From Antedon mediterranea (taxonomy: Eukaryota; Echinodermata; Crinoidea; Comatulida; Antedonidae): a stretch of DNA of 64,000 bases. The position numbers and the translations under genes are program-made. Every line of letters starts with the position of its first letter. The first letter of the stretch is position 1. Shown piece by piece: positions 34,301 through 46,486 of this stretch. The stretch is from the NCBI RefSeq assembly GCF_964355755.1, contig NC_092679.1, forward strand, positions 15,180,932-15,244,931, read 5' to 3'. The notes beneath the pieces are model-generated. The model searched no databases and was not told where the DNA came from. It was given only the letters and a program-made list of their open reading frames with translations.

Positions 34301-36234
34301 AGATTCAAAGTCAATTTATTCTAGTACTCTAGTATTAGTATTTCCTTATAGGAACACAGTAGAACCTTTCGTGTGGGACATTCCTATTTAGCAGGGTACA
34401 CCCCTATCCAGCATTGGGCACCCCTATTAAAGGGACATATTTCCTATTTAGGGGACGTAATCCCAAATGTCTACCCTGAAGTGTAATATCATAAAACTGC
34501 TTTATAATAAATAGGTACAGTCAACTACAACTGTTGAGAATTATTATATTATGCCTCAATTAAACAATATAACTTGAATTTTAATTTGTTTGTATCAGAT
34601 GAATAACCATTTCCCATATCGTCCTCTTATTAAAAACTAGCCTAAAGGATGGTCCTTTCTCATCTCCCATATCATCTAATTTTATTGTTTTTAATTGTAA
34701 TTTATAAATATTTCTTTAAATTTAACTTATGGATGAATAGTTAATTAAAAAATTAACAGGAATTGACTGTTTGCAATGTGATACATTTCATTGTACCATG
34801 AACAAATCAATGTAATAAATAAATATTGATGTTTAAGACAATGGATATTTATTAAAATTGTTTGATATAATGATATAAAATAAAGGTATGTAATTCGTAA
34901 ATGAACCTACCTGCATATTGAATAGGTTCCGATCCTTGTGTTTGTAGCCACCTTGTATACGGATTATCCGAGTTATCATAATAGTTATTCATTCCCCTAT
35001 TCTGGCCGGCAACGATTGCCTCTCGTTGCTCTTGCCTGCCCGCCGGTGTACGTTCGTTAGGCTGTGATTCAATCGGAAGGCTAAGCGGTTGGTTGTGATC
35101 CTTGCTAACATCAGGGGAGATCTGAAGCTCTAGGATATCTTTCACTGAAAAATTTGTTTTTCCGTTCATATTTATGTCCGTCGGATCCATTAGGAATTTA
35201 TCAGGTTTTCTTTTAATCTGGAAATGAGCAGAAACATAAAAAGATTTTATTTCACGAGGTTCATCAATACGCAATCTGATCACAGTAATCCGAAATAAAC
35301 GACGTTGAACTTGCAGCAAGTTTTACAGTTACGTCAGCTGGAAGACATTTTATAAATTATTAGTGAATATGATTTCTTTAACTTGTTGAATTCATGATGT
35401 TTTAGAAAGAAACGACGAATATGGACAACAATATCAGGGCCGCCAACAGTCAAATTCATATTTGACAAAGATTATGTGAGGGCGCGATGGGCGGTACTTA
35501 GGTGACCGTCTGCAAATATTGCGCGTGAAATCAATTTGTCAATACAACATGCATCCGCCAACCCGTGGGAGTAAACCGTTCCGTTTGTTGAATAAAGGAT
35601 AAGCGAAGTATAATATCTCATAATAAAAGATAATTATTGTAAATTCATACTGATCTGTTGAGCTTTAAACAATTTAATTGAGAATGTTTCTCGATATTGA
35701 TGATCATATAAAAACACAGATTAAACCATAAAGAAAATATATAAAGCATGGTATTAAACAACAAAATATTCCCTTTTCTCACCATCCGATATAGCATAAA
35801 CTAAACCCTATCGCACCCCATCCTCCATTTCTGTTTAACATACCAGATTTGAAACTCATTTATAAAATAAGGTAGGCCAACAATCAAACTTTTCCACAAA
35901 ATTCTCTGACTCAAAACAGCGTTGCAGAACCTTAGAACTTATCATTTTGCCAAATTTATAAATCATGTTCAACTAAGCTTTTAGGCCTAGGCCTGCATAC
36001 AGAGATCACTAAAAGTGTCTTTTCTGTTGGGTATTGACGGGAAAATATAAAATTGGTGTTGTACCGTAGTTGAGCACACTAATTGCTATTCCTATTCTTT
36101 CACCTAATACAATTTCTATATAGAAATCTTTAAAAGAAATATTAACTCGTAAAACCTAATTTTGAAATCATGTTCTCTACGTTTTATAATACATCCTGAC
36201 ACTAATATAACATACTTACCGGTACGACAACCAT
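27745..36234 (-). CDS. nkx2.2: NK2-class homeobox transcription factor, NKX2-2 ortholog (three exons)
   Basis: Joined exons 36234-36220, 35217-34911 and 28382-27745 give 319 aa (human NKX2-2 is 273 aa). Seen: the TN repressor motif FSVKDILEL at about residues 28-36; a conserved [14 protein letters not shown] block near the end of exon 2; a homeodomain at about 152-211 with W48, F49, Q50, N51 and the NK2-class tyrosine Y54 (QNHRYKLKR); the NK2-specific domain with [13 protein letters not shown] at about 227-239; and a C-terminus NAQHWPW, comparable to vertebrate QAQQWTW. Known: NKX2-2 is a nuclear repressor that recruits Groucho through TN and patterns ventral neural tissue, gut endocrine and related cells. 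The [12 protein letters not shown] stretch separates it from Nkx2.1/2.4. All splice sites are GT-AG. Start choice: the exon 1 ATG has a strong context (AAACATGG), is preceded in frame by a TGA with no earlier ATG, and splices in frame. An alternative start is the ATG at 35190 (305 aa), closer to the vertebrate N-terminus. Confidence 0.93.
30189..30338. mobile_element. MITE, CTAAAGCTCTGTC family, copy 3
   Basis: Ends TTAAGCCCTGTCTACACT and GGTAGATAGAGCTTAAA. The interior has GACACGATGATGTCATATCA and two ACTACCATATTT strings. More diverged than copy 4. Confidence 0.65.
32604..32683. repeat. Local duplicate, copy A
   Basis: About 80 bp from TTGTAAACAATA through ATTTGGCCTATACATTA to TTGAGTAGCGATTT, nearly identical to 33258-33340 about 655 bp away in the same orientation. 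Confidence 0.8.
33258..33340. repeat. Local duplicate, copy B
   Basis: Direct copy of 32604-32683 with a few substitutions and a small indel; immediately followed by the 33346-33405 palindrome. Confidence 0.8.
33346..33405. repeat. Palindrome with perfect 20-bp arms
   Basis: AATGTAAATATTTTAATATA at 33346-33365 pairs with 33386-33405 around a 20-bp centre that is itself partly symmetric (TTAACTATAGTTAA). Confidence 0.75.
34362..34480. repeat. Fragment of the GTAGAACC / AAAGGGACA dispersed repeat
   Basis: Contains CAGTAGAACCTTTCGTG, GGGACATTCCTATTTAG and further CCTATT-AAAGGGACA strings in near-tandem form. No inverse end seen here, so it is partial. Confidence 0.5.
34911..35217 (-). CDS. nkx2.2: nkx2.2 coding exon 2
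   Basis: Starts after a strong acceptor (TTTCTGCTCATTTCCAG) with IKRKPDKFL then MDPTDIN. It includes the TN motif and ends ...QYA plus one base before donor GTAGGT (phase 1). Codons before 35217 are open to a later upstream frame, but the acceptor argues they are intronic. Confidence 0.85.
35218..36219 (-). other. nkx2.2 intron 1 (1.0 kb) with a GC-richer patch
   Basis: Donor GTAAGTATG and acceptor CATTTCCAG. Around 35460-35560 there is a GC-richer segment with GGGCGG and GGTGACC strings. It could be a promoter for transcripts starting at the alternative ATG 35190, but nothing proves that. Confidence 0.55.
36220..36234 (-). CDS. nkx2.2: nkx2.2 coding exon 1 (MVVVP)
   Basis: Five codons, ATG at 36234-36232, ending CCG before a consensus donor GTAAGTATG. 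Phase 0, joining exactly to ATT AAA AGA of exon 2. The 5' UTR extends upstream in this exon (frame closed by TGA about 26 codons earlier). Without RNA evidence it could instead be wholly untranslated or tissue-specific. Confidence 0.6.
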
Positions 36235-38315
36235 GTTTGACGCTGATGGGTACACAGACAAAAATGGAAGGTGAGGTGCCTGGAGTTCGCTAATAACGTG
36301 GTGTTGGTTTCAATTGGGATTAAGGAATGATTGAACCCAAAGTATAATTCATTCTGTAATCAGGCCTACGGCCCATTAGCTTGATCGTTGAACACGGAGG
36401 AATTACGTTTTCAAGTACCTATAGAAACGACTTGAAAGGGCACCAATTCTAATAATAATAATAGGAGCATTGATCCGAATGGGCTTAGGTATTATAGGTA
36501 TCCATACGACTAATCCGCTCAATTTAGCTTAAAATGATCACCAACACCCTTCTAAGCCTATCAATTTAACTTTACATTAAAATTGACAATTTCACAAGCT
36601 TATGCTTTTAGGTGCAATTGTGAAGAGTTAATTTACTGAACTCTGTGTCGTTAAATAACCCATGACAAGCAACACGTGTGCCAATTAAGTTAACATAACT
36701 CTAAGTTTAGAAACCTCATTACCAAATTTAAAGAAATAATTAAAAGATGTAATTAAAACTACACAATTGTAGGTTGCCAGCATTGCTATACTTTTAATTG
36801 TTGAAGATGAACTCCTTAAAATCGAAAATTGCACTTGACGAATTATCTACCTAATGTTAATAGCTTGAATGATATAAGGTGCACATTTTCCAACTTTTTT
36901 TAGGAGTTATTTAGTTTTCTGTTTTTATATTACTAGTGCAGTTATGCAATGTAAATTTCATTTATAAAATGGATTAATGTTTGTGACTTGTATTGCAGAA
37001 TGTACCATTCCTGTTTAGGGGTGTTATTGTCATATTTGTACGTACAGAATAACAATTTAATAAATAATAAAGAAAAGAAGAAAGGGAAATAATACCTATA
37101 TAGGAGTTTCATTAATTCACAAATATTTTAAAACCTAATTTATGTAAATGTATGTTATTAATATTCGTTGCAACTAATGTTGTCTTTTCGTTAATTCTAT
37201 TTTATTGAATTATGTTTTTCTTAACTGAAATACATTTTTGGAATTTATTCCTACTTTGCCATTGATTATTATATTAATAAGCAATTATTGTGATTTTTTT
37301 TAAATGTTCGTCCTCCCAAGACTTTTATTTAATATCATATTATCTTTATGAACAAAATTTTGTATAATAATTAATATTCCTAAGAAATAAATGCACTTAT
37401 TTATTTGATTTTCTGATTGCCTCATAATTTGGAATGCTGTTAAAAATATGCGTGAGTCGAGTTTACAAAAAAAATGTTATGTTAAAATCGACAAAAATAA
37501 AGAGAAAATATATTTATCGTTCCTTTTTATACATATATTGAAAATTTGAAAAATTGGTGCGAATTGAACGCGCCACTCACAAGGCGGGGGTGTTGGGCAT
37601 TTATTTTTGATAATTTGATAATTAGTAATCTCTAACCTTATAAATACGCCGGGCACTTACGCCCACTAAAAAATATTACTATCAAATTAAGATTTGTTAC
37701 GGCTCAAATATTCGTTTCGTTTTTATACCATGATATTACTGTATTTATCGTTTAGAAGTTTAAAAATACTATTTAGAAATTAACATTAATCAATTCAATT
37801 CCTTTCAATTCAGATTGCGATCGTGTATCGGCAAATGTTCAAAAAGCGTAATTCCGTAGGCCTATTTAATTAACAATTATCTAAGTATATTTTTTTTTCG
37901 TGTTCAAACGCGACTCTCTATATAGCTCACTATGTCGGTTGGTTGGTCGGTCGGTCGGTAAACACTAACTCGAATTTTCTCACGCAACTGCAGCCATGTT
38001 TATGGCCTTGTTTAAGTTAATGACACGTCAACTTTTTGTAAGTCCATAACCTGTAATAATACTTCTTATTACTTGTAAAAAAGTAAAAGTATGTAATTTT
38101 AATAAAGTACCTGTTACCAGCATGAGTGTAAACAAATTAGGTTGATTCAAAAACTCGAAAAATTGCAGACGGATTAGAATAAGTAGAACATAGGAAGTTG
38201 TTTGTAGGATAGGAGACGATCACTTCCTGTATTTTAACATGATCCAACTGACCGGCAGAAATAAGTCGTTTCGATCGGTTAGTCTAGGCCAGGTTATCAC
38301 TTGTGGACACTTTAC
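36235..38315. other. 5' flank of nkx2.2
   Basis: Upstream side of the gene; includes its 5' UTR close to 36235 and presumably the promoter. The remainder is AT-rich with no recognised gene. A GGTCGG repeat copy lies at 37909-37998. Confidence 0.45.
37909..37998 (+). repeat. Dispersed GGTCGG repeat, copy 1
   Basis: The sequence runs CGCGACTCT, AGCTCACTATGTCGG, a (TTGG/TCGG)n core, GGTAAACACT, then ACTGCAGCCATG. The same succession occurs at 47835-47928 in the same orientation. Confidence 0.75.
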
Positions 38316-38467
38316 CTTGGCATTAGGTATGAGCTTCCGTTTGATGGCCAGAAACAATACAACACAAGTAAAAATAACCCCTATTAAAATATTAGCGCCC
38401 GTCGACAAAAATAAATGATTTGTGAGGTTTTTATTTCTCACTGGACGGGGCTTAGTGAGTGGATTGA
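38316..38467 (-). CDS. Candidate transmembrane exon of an unknown receptor
   Basis: The minus strand offers a 152-nt exon between acceptor CTCTTTCAACACAG and donor AAG|GTAAAGTG, open in one frame and of more coding-like composition than its flanks. It would encode a short polar stretch with an N-glycosylation site (NLT), a hydrophobic segment ANILIGVIFTCVVLFLAI, and a basic stop-transfer KRK. This is the layout of a single-pass membrane-protein exon. The frame stays open past the donor for about 33 more codons (VITWPRL...), which is faintly like a cytokine-receptor box 1, but that is weak. No partner exons were found, so it may be chance. Confidence 0.25.
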
Positions 38468-38859
38468 CTGTGTTGAAAGAGATGTTTAACCTTTTATTAC
38501 CCGAGAATATAAAAGTGATTGCTTGGAAATAATAATATAAATGTAATATTTATAGAAATGTCACATATTTGTATTTATTCTCACCTTCCAAAAATAAAAA
38601 CAAATTATAAAAAGTTTAAGCATGTAATTTTCGGGTTTTCTACTTAGTATTATTTTTATTTAAAAAATGCAGATTTGAAAACGCCGAGATTTAAAAAGCG
38701 TGAAAATAATACATTGATTTATAGAGAGGGATATTGTTTCGTGAAAAGCAGCTTTATTCAATAAAATGCGATTTAACGTTTGTAACACCGTCGAAACTGT
38801 CTTTCTTCTATAAATATACTTCAATCGCAGTGATTACAATAACAAGGATGAAGGCTTGT
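38468..38859. other. Non-coding DNA
   Basis: Nothing recognised. Confidence 0.4.
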
Positions 38860-39004
38860 CTAAAGCTCTGTCACTATCAAACTTTATGTGACAAATAAAA
38901 TATGATGTGCCCATATATGGACACGATGACGTCATATCACTACCATATTTAGGTACATCATACTTGTTTGTCAAACTAGTTTGATAGTGTAGACAGAGCT
39001 TTAG
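38860..39004. mobile_element. MITE, CTAAAGCTCTGTC family, copy 4 (best preserved)
   Basis: Perfect 13-bp ends CTAAAGCTCTGTC and GACAGAGCTTTAG, extended by ACTATCAAACT and its inverse. The interior shares CATATATGGACACGATGACG with the other copies. 145 bp, no coding capacity. Confidence 0.85.
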
Positions 39005-42000
39005 ATTTACGTGAGTTACTACCAAGCATCTTCGTTTGAGGTTTAAGTAACTTTGACAGATATAAAATGATGACCCAAAATGTTATATTTTAAAACCATC
39101 TGAACTTAATCACAGGCCAATTCGTCAATCAATTATCAATCAAATATAGATCAATGAATTACTAAATAAATCCACCATTTCATTTTATAAGGCCGATATT
39201 TCCGACATTGAGTATTTGAATGATGGTAGAAAAATATAGCACAGTCAATCATAAAAACAATTTCCGACATTTTGATTCTTTGTCAATGACAGTGAAAGAT
39301 TGATAGAAATAAAATCGAAAGTAGAGATTGGTAACGACTGTTTTTAAAGCATGTTTATATTAAGACGGTACCAAACGACGATAAATAGATGAATGTACAT
39401 TTTGTCCATAACAAAAGAAATGTTTTCAGCACAGATAGGATAAGATATTATATTGTCTTCAATGAAAATAATATTTTCACAAGTCAACAAAGCAAGAATA
39501 CTCAGAAATCAACCGATGCAATGGTAAAAAAGAACAAAAACATTCATAGAATACAACGATGTATTTGTAGACCTATTTAATTTTTATTTGGTATATTAAA
39601 ATAAATTTTAAAAGAAACTCATGATGATCTAGCAATTGGCGATTGTAAACAATGTATGGAATTCATTGTTATATGTTTCTTTTGAACCGATAAGATCGTT
39701 ATTAATTACTTAATTAATTTTATGATCTAATTTCAAACATCTCCCAAATTATTCCTTTATGAATTGTGTATATTTGTGTTGTTGTAAAGCAACGGCAGAT
39801 GTATGGTGAACTTTGTATCGGTTGATCTGATAAGTTCTCCTTCTGACTGACAGCTAAGCTATTTTAAAGCAAAATGTTGAGGTGAAGGTTAGGCTACTAT
39901 TTGCCTGGCCTACCAAATCATTTTAATACAAACTGTATGTTTGTTTATCTGTGTTTTCCTGCACTAATTTACGATATTACTCGATTGACACGGAGCCCCT
40001 ATTAACACACCACCCCCGCTAGTTTTACAAAACCATTTCTAGTAAAATAAAGGAAGAAAATATTTAAAAAAAAATTATTATTATGATGCGCTGAAGTATT
40101 TAAGTAAATGTTTCTAAAGTTAAAATATTATAAGGGGAAACATAGTGGCTTACTAAAATGTAGTTTGCGAATTCGTCATTACACATTTGGTGAAATAGAG
40201 GGCGCTATACAAAGCCGCGATCCAGAGCCATATATAATGGCTCTGCCGCGATCGTAAATTTTGAAGAAAAAAAACCCCCATTTTTTCCAATCGCTTTTTA
40301 TAACCGACAATGCAATTATTTTGAATACACACAGTGTGAACATTACGGCATAATCAAAATGGTGATGAAAATCTTGGTTTTGTGTTACAAAATCAATGAT
40401 TCGTGTACCAGGCTAGACGCCAAATTGTTTTGTAGGTGGCCGTTAAAGTGCACTAACAAGCTTCAAAACAGAAACCAAGCTAAGCTAAATTCAAATCGTA
40501 ACAAAGTTCAAACTAAAAATATCTAATAATACATTAGTAACGTCACTGTGATTTTAAATCGTTACCTATGTCAATAAAATGTCAATAACTTTCACAAACT
40601 AATGATTTCATTGAATACACCAGCCTCGCCTTTAAACACATTTTGGCCATTATCACTAGTAATTATGTGCCATATAATATATATGGAATCGCTATTATAT
40701 GGCACGATTGTTTTCTCAGTGGATTGCATTAAAACATTAAAATTTAAAACTGGCGTCATGCATTATGAACCGTATTTTGCAATGGCAATAAAGTCATTTA
40801 ATATACAAACATAATACTGTAAATATGTAGTTATTCAATAGAGTATACCACGAGTTATAAATAGACTATACACGACGAACAGATAAAGCTAGTTATTTTG
40901 AATAAATTGAGACAAGAAACACTCATGGTAAGAAATACAGACCCGTGGAGATAGTCTGGCTAAACGTTTGATTGCAAATTTGGAGTTTGCTCTAGATTTC
41001 TAGTGTAGACTTCTGCAAAGTGTTCTGCGGGTTGTCGAAGTTACAGAAATTACTCCTTAGTCTGGCATGTACTCTTACATAATCACATGACTGCATAGTG
41101 TAATTTGATTGGCCTAACTTCTGCCAACTAATTTTCTGCGGTTTGGAAAGTGGTTGTTGCTATAGTTTGCAAACTACTAAAGTTTGCTTTACTAATTGGT
41201 TAGATATGCATATTTTAACAAACTCCGTGTTTGACAAGATAAGTTTACTATTGTAGAGAACAGTTGACAAACAAATTAAGGAACACTAGTTTGGAGAAGT
41301 TAGGCCATAAACTAGTTGTTTGTGAAGGCGGCCAATCAAATCATAGTCTTTGCAGTCATGTGCTTCTGCGGATGGATAACATTACAGCCTCAAGACCAAG
41401 GAGTTACTTTTATAATCCTTGTAGAGACAGTTTTAACTTCGCCAACAAGTGGCAGACTCGCATTGCTCCAATCAAAATGTTTGTTTGTCGGTAATCATTT
41501 TCATAGAGGGCGCTGTGAAGTAACTTTTTAATCAATAAGTTTGAGTTTATTTTAAAATAATTAATTTATACAAAAAGAAACCAATATTAAGATATATAGT
41601 AGAAATATTTTCATATAAATAATTCTAAAAAATTACTAAAATATTAATGTTTATAATAATATCTATTATTATAATAATGTTTATTCTATTTAAGTGAATA
41701 TTACGATGATGTTTAATCAGTGGCAAATGTTATAGCGCCCCCATTATCGCCTGTTACCGGCGGAAGAATAATACTTGCTTTAATGACAACATTATTAATC
41801 GCGGCGAAATGAAAAGAATCATAAAATAATAGACTAAAATTATATATTTGAAAAAATCATTACAATATTTAATTTACTGAACACAAATGACCCTCTAGAT
41901 TAAAAGAGTACTGAAATCAGCAACACGTTAAAGACCAAACCTTAATATATGCACAGTTATATGTAATGTGTATATTCAAATTTGTAGTTTTTTTACGTTG

Positions 42001-45000
42001 ATTTTCAACAAATATGTCAATTAAGGGAAATTACTAGTAATGCGTAGAATGTATATGTTTTATAGATAATAAATCTGTAAATTTATGTTACTAAAGAATT
42101 TCAAGTAAAATAAAACAATTGTAAATTACAAAACATTCAAAGTATATTTTATCATGTTCATGTCTTATAGGGCCTATGAGTAAATCAACGAATATAATTT
42201 CAATTTATTCAAAATTATTGTTTCAAAAAGTAAGGTACAATGAATTAATAACTTGTTATATTAATGATTCAAAAACACTTTTAAGCGTTCTTTCCGTTTT
42301 AAAGAACCCAAATAACTTTATTAACTTGTGCCTCATCAGAAACTCCAGAAATAAACCATTTCTAATTATTGATAGTACATTTTAAATTTGTGCTTTCCTT
42401 TTTTGTAATTTTAATCGTTTTTATTCAGTTTTTTTTTGTATACTTTTACTTTTTTTACATTTCTTTGTAATTATTTTCGACTTTTTGAGTACCAAATACG
42501 AAGATTGTTACAGTTCCGTGTAAGTGTTTCTTTCATGTACAACTATTCGTTATTATGTAGAAAGAATGAGATAGATTTTTAAAAGAGATAATTATTAAAT
42601 AATGTTTTATAATTTCCAATACTTTAGTTGGCCGAGACTGGTTAAGATAAATCACAAGATAAATAAAAGGAAAGAAGACAAAATAAATAAGAGATAATAA
42701 TTAAATAATTGAATATTGTTTAGTTTTCATTGCTTTAGTTCACAAGAACAGGTTAAGCACAATATCTATGATAACTTTTCCTTTAAAGTACTCGATAGAA
42801 AAATGGAAAAGAAGAAAACAATAACTAAATAACGAAATTGATGAAATATCGAGAAATAAATCGAAGATATTAGTTTTGTTATCATGTTGTAATAAGAAGA
42901 TTATTATTTGATGTAATATTTACTGCTCTCGGTACAAGGAAATCAGAAAAAAATTTATACCTTCTTTATTTTTTGAAAATCCAAATACTTTTAAATTCTG
43001 CCGTTTAATGTCATCACAGGATCCAATAATTACTGATAATCTATCTAAATTTATCATGCTTATAAGTTAAGATATATGTTTTGCTTAGAGAACGAAATTA
43101 ATTAATTCATTTATCTTGTGACCATAAATTGCTTTATTTTTCAATGTAATTATTATTTTGTTAATTACTAGGGGCCAGAGGCCTAAAGTAAATAAAGTCA
43201 GGCGATAAGCTTGAATGAATGAATGAAGATAAAAATGTTAGTTCGAAAATAAAAATAATGTTGTAGGTAATAATAAGAATAGATTTACTTTGTTTCAATA
43301 GTAAAAATAACATTTTGGTTTTTAAATTATGAATAATAAAATGTTAAGATTATTAAATTATGAATAATAAAATGTTAAGATTCTTAATCAAAACTACTTT
43401 GAAAAATAAGGGCACTTCAATAAATAAGCCAATGATAATGATTTATATTATATAATTTATACGTTAAAATTCATTTATCTCAATAATAAAAGAAAATTAA
43501 GAAAAATTATATTTAGCAAAATTTATAAATAATTAAGATTATTAAATCACAATTAATAGGGCTATACTTTTAAAAATAAAATAAGGACACTGTAATTATT
43601 CATATGGTATTGTATAGGTAATTTTAGAGGTAGATAAGTTTTTATCAGTAATAAGAATAAAGAAAACAATTATATTATCAGAAATTTAAAAAATGATTAA
43701 GATTATTAAATCACAATCTCTTCTACTAAAATATTTATAAGATATAGGCATAGATAAGTTTAAACTTAATTTGTATCAGTAATAAAAAAAAATATAAAAA
43801 AATTATTTATTAGTCTAAATTATAAATAATAAAAGCTATAATTATAAACATTCTTAAATCACAACCACCTCTACTTCATTTTACAATGAATATAAGTGCG
43901 TATCACTTATAGTAAATTGTCACTTAAAACGAAGTAGAAAACTCTTATAACGATGCTAAGAAGTGACTCTTATAAATTATCTTACCGTAGAAAAGGTAAA
44001 TCAGATGAATAGAAGCTTGTCACTTCTCAAATCACTGTCTAATAGCTAACAACAAACTCGACTCTTCAAGAAAACGTCTTCAAATGCTAAGTTCATGTGC
44101 TCATCTTCAAGTTTATATATCCCATCATGCAATGTTTGTTTTATGCGCGAATAAACGTAAAACTGGTTGCGCGCGAAATCTGTCCACTCAGCAGCGACGA
44201 CGTTGTCCTAATACAAAGATAACCATATGTCAGAAATTAATAGGCCTAACATAACAATAACTGAATGATGGAACGTACGGCTACCTTAATTTCTTCCGCA
44301 GGTTTGAGTAGTACACAATGGCTCTCGTATTATATTAATGTTTACTGTCATATCTAACAATTGTTTTGAAACAAATAACGGAAGCCAGTTACCCTAATAA
44401 AATATCAAATATTGTCACCGAAATAATAGGAAAAAGCCGCAATAATGTTCAATTATTTTGACGTTCATTAAAAGAAGTTTGAATTAGGTCTACAATTGCT
44501 TTAACTTATTACGCTATAGACAATTTGTTAAAACCTGCTTTTTTGTTACAAAATTTAAAAAATTATCAACGAAGTATGAAACATTATATTTATATATACT
44601 TATTTCGATATTCGAATTTATCTAGAATTAAGGTAGCTCAGAGAAACATTCATGTCTAGTGACATTAACCGCAGAACCTAAAATAAAAAATTTTCCTATT
44701 TTATATGCAAATGAAGAATTCATGTATTTATAATAGACAAATTAAGACCTTCCTTCTATCTGCATGTTTCCCATACCCAGTTAGTTCTATTAAATCTCTA
44801 TAAAATTATCAAACATGACGTGTAATCATTATCAATAATTTAATAATGATGATTGATCTGTTGATTAATCAATGTAATCCGTAAGCTTATTTCAAAGTTC
44901 TGCTCAGCTAATTAAAGTGTTCCGTATTATTCGTTTATGAAAGTCCGTATAATTTCGTTGACATAAGATTTCATTTGACATTTTGATAACGTGCCCGCTA

Positions 45001-46174
45001 TCAACGATCTATGTTGACTCAACGCCGAAGTCCATCTGTTGTTGAAGAAACGGACAAGTTTGTCAGGAAGTATAACATTAACGGACAAATAGCAATTAAC
45101 GGACAAATAGAATTGTTGACTACATAATGCTATACATTTTATAAACACACGGTCATAGGCCTAATGTTGAAAAAAAAATGTATGTCGCTATGTGTATGAA
45201 TTGCTGTGCGCATGTCTGGTACGGTAACTCAACCACTAGAGGCGAACAGACGGTGCGCGCCTCATTTACGCGCCTCAATATTTTAGACATATGTCAAACA
45301 ATACAAACACAACGTTGAGAAGTTTACTTAAATATTATGCAGTAAGGAGATACTGCTTTGTTGCACGCGTTATTTCATATGATAGCTGAGCACTTGAATA
45401 ACCTGGAATCTAGGTAAATCCGGGACATTTCTCATGTTTACACGCCAGCGTCACATTCTTTTTAAAATTGCAATAATTAGGCCTACGATTTCATCTTCGT
45501 TTACACTGAAATATATCTTCTGTAGAACCCAGACTCGCTACTACGTATTCGTTCCCTACGCTATTAGTTGCTCAATTTCCTGAATCTTATATAAGAAAAT
45601 TTATATTATTATTTTTATTTGTTATTGTTATTAGTATATTGGAGCTGAAAGTAATATCTTAATTATGATTGAAATACAATATTGTACCTTTTGATAATTT
45701 AATGACAGGATATTAGTACTTTCTGATACAAAAATCACAATGTGTCTACTTCCGATACACATACACCCAGACTGATAGCAATTATTATGTAATCAGATTT
45801 TTTTTAATAGAATATTTGGCTCATCTGGAATGAGATATTCGAATATTTATGATTTAAAAATCGCTTTGGCTAACCGATTTATCTTGTTTTTTTGTGGGTA
45901 TCGCCCATATTTAATTTTATTTCATTTCTAAATATAATATCTATATTATTTATAAATTATTTTATTTAGGCCCTAGTTAATTATATAATATATTATAATA
46001 AAATCTTATATTTAGTTATTGTAAACTGTTGCTGTTTTCATGAGTTTGATTGTCTTGTCAAATTATAATTGTTCTATGCCTAATACTACTAATAGTCCCT
46101 AATGATCAGCTGGATGGACCCTCGTTAAATTAGTATCTCAGAAACTAAAATAAATAAATCACTATCCATTAATT
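39005..46174. other. Gene-free AT-rich region
   Basis: No gene supported. It contains a tiny hairpin insertion at 40214-40253, inverted ATTTGATTGGCC segments near 41104 and 41330 that may be a decayed element, a 33-bp direct duplication at about 43322-43384, and an extremely AT-rich block (about 43200-43870). Near 43195-43230 the string ATAAAGTCAGG followed by (GAAT)n looks like the 3' tail of a non-LTR retroelement. Confidence 0.5.
40214..40253. mobile_element. Minimal palindromic insertion with 9-bp direct repeats
   Basis: GCCGCGATC occurs on both sides of a 22-23-bp hairpin CAGAGCCAT-ATATA-ATGGCTCTG. The layout fits a transposon relic reduced to its two ends with a target-site duplication of 8-9 bp. 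Confidence 0.5.
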
Positions 46175-46486
46175 TACACATACAATATATTGCACATAAT
46201 ATATTACACATAATATATTACACATAATATATTACACATAATATATTACACATAATATATTACACATAATATATTACACATCCAATATATTACACATAAT
46301 ATATTACACATACAATATATTACACATAATATATTACACATCCAATATATTACACATAATATATTACACATACAATATATTACACATAATATATTACACA
46401 TACAATATATTACACATAGTATATTACACATCCAATATATTACACATAATATATTACACATACAATATATTACACATAATATATTT
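46175..46486. repeat. AT-rich minisatellite, 15/30-bp period
   Basis: Alternating ACACATAATATATT and ACACATACAATATATT units, later a 30-bp higher-order period with ATCCAATATATT variants. The repetitive minus-strand frame (MCNILCVIY...) is an artefact of the period. Confidence 0.9.

Larger units (their letters stand above)
28383..34910 (-). other. nkx2.2 intron 2 (6.5 kb)
   Basis: GT-AG intron. It holds one MITE (30189-30338), TAGAGCC-type fragments, the duplicated segments at 32604 and 33258, and a palindrome at 33346. NK2-type core sites TCAAGTG or TTAAGTG in either orientation occur at 28943-28949, 31019-31025 and 31324-31330. The two near 31 kb sit in a less AT-rich stretch (30950-31400) that could be an intronic enhancer. 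No other exon is convincing. Confidence 0.75.

Noticed and set aside
34852-35319. Single 155-codon reading of nkx2.2 exon 2 with upstream and downstream extension
   Set aside because: The upstream part is explained as intron ending at a strong acceptor, and the downstream part runs past a GTAGGT donor.
36232-36270. Plus-strand ATG followed by GGAAG|GTGAGG, resembling a small first exon in the opposite direction
   Set aside because: No in-frame partner exon found, and the minus strand at the same place has a better donor that joins in frame to nkx2.2.
46246-46461. Minus-strand repetitive frame MCNILCVIY...
   Set aside because: Artefact of the 15/30-bp AT-rich minisatellite.
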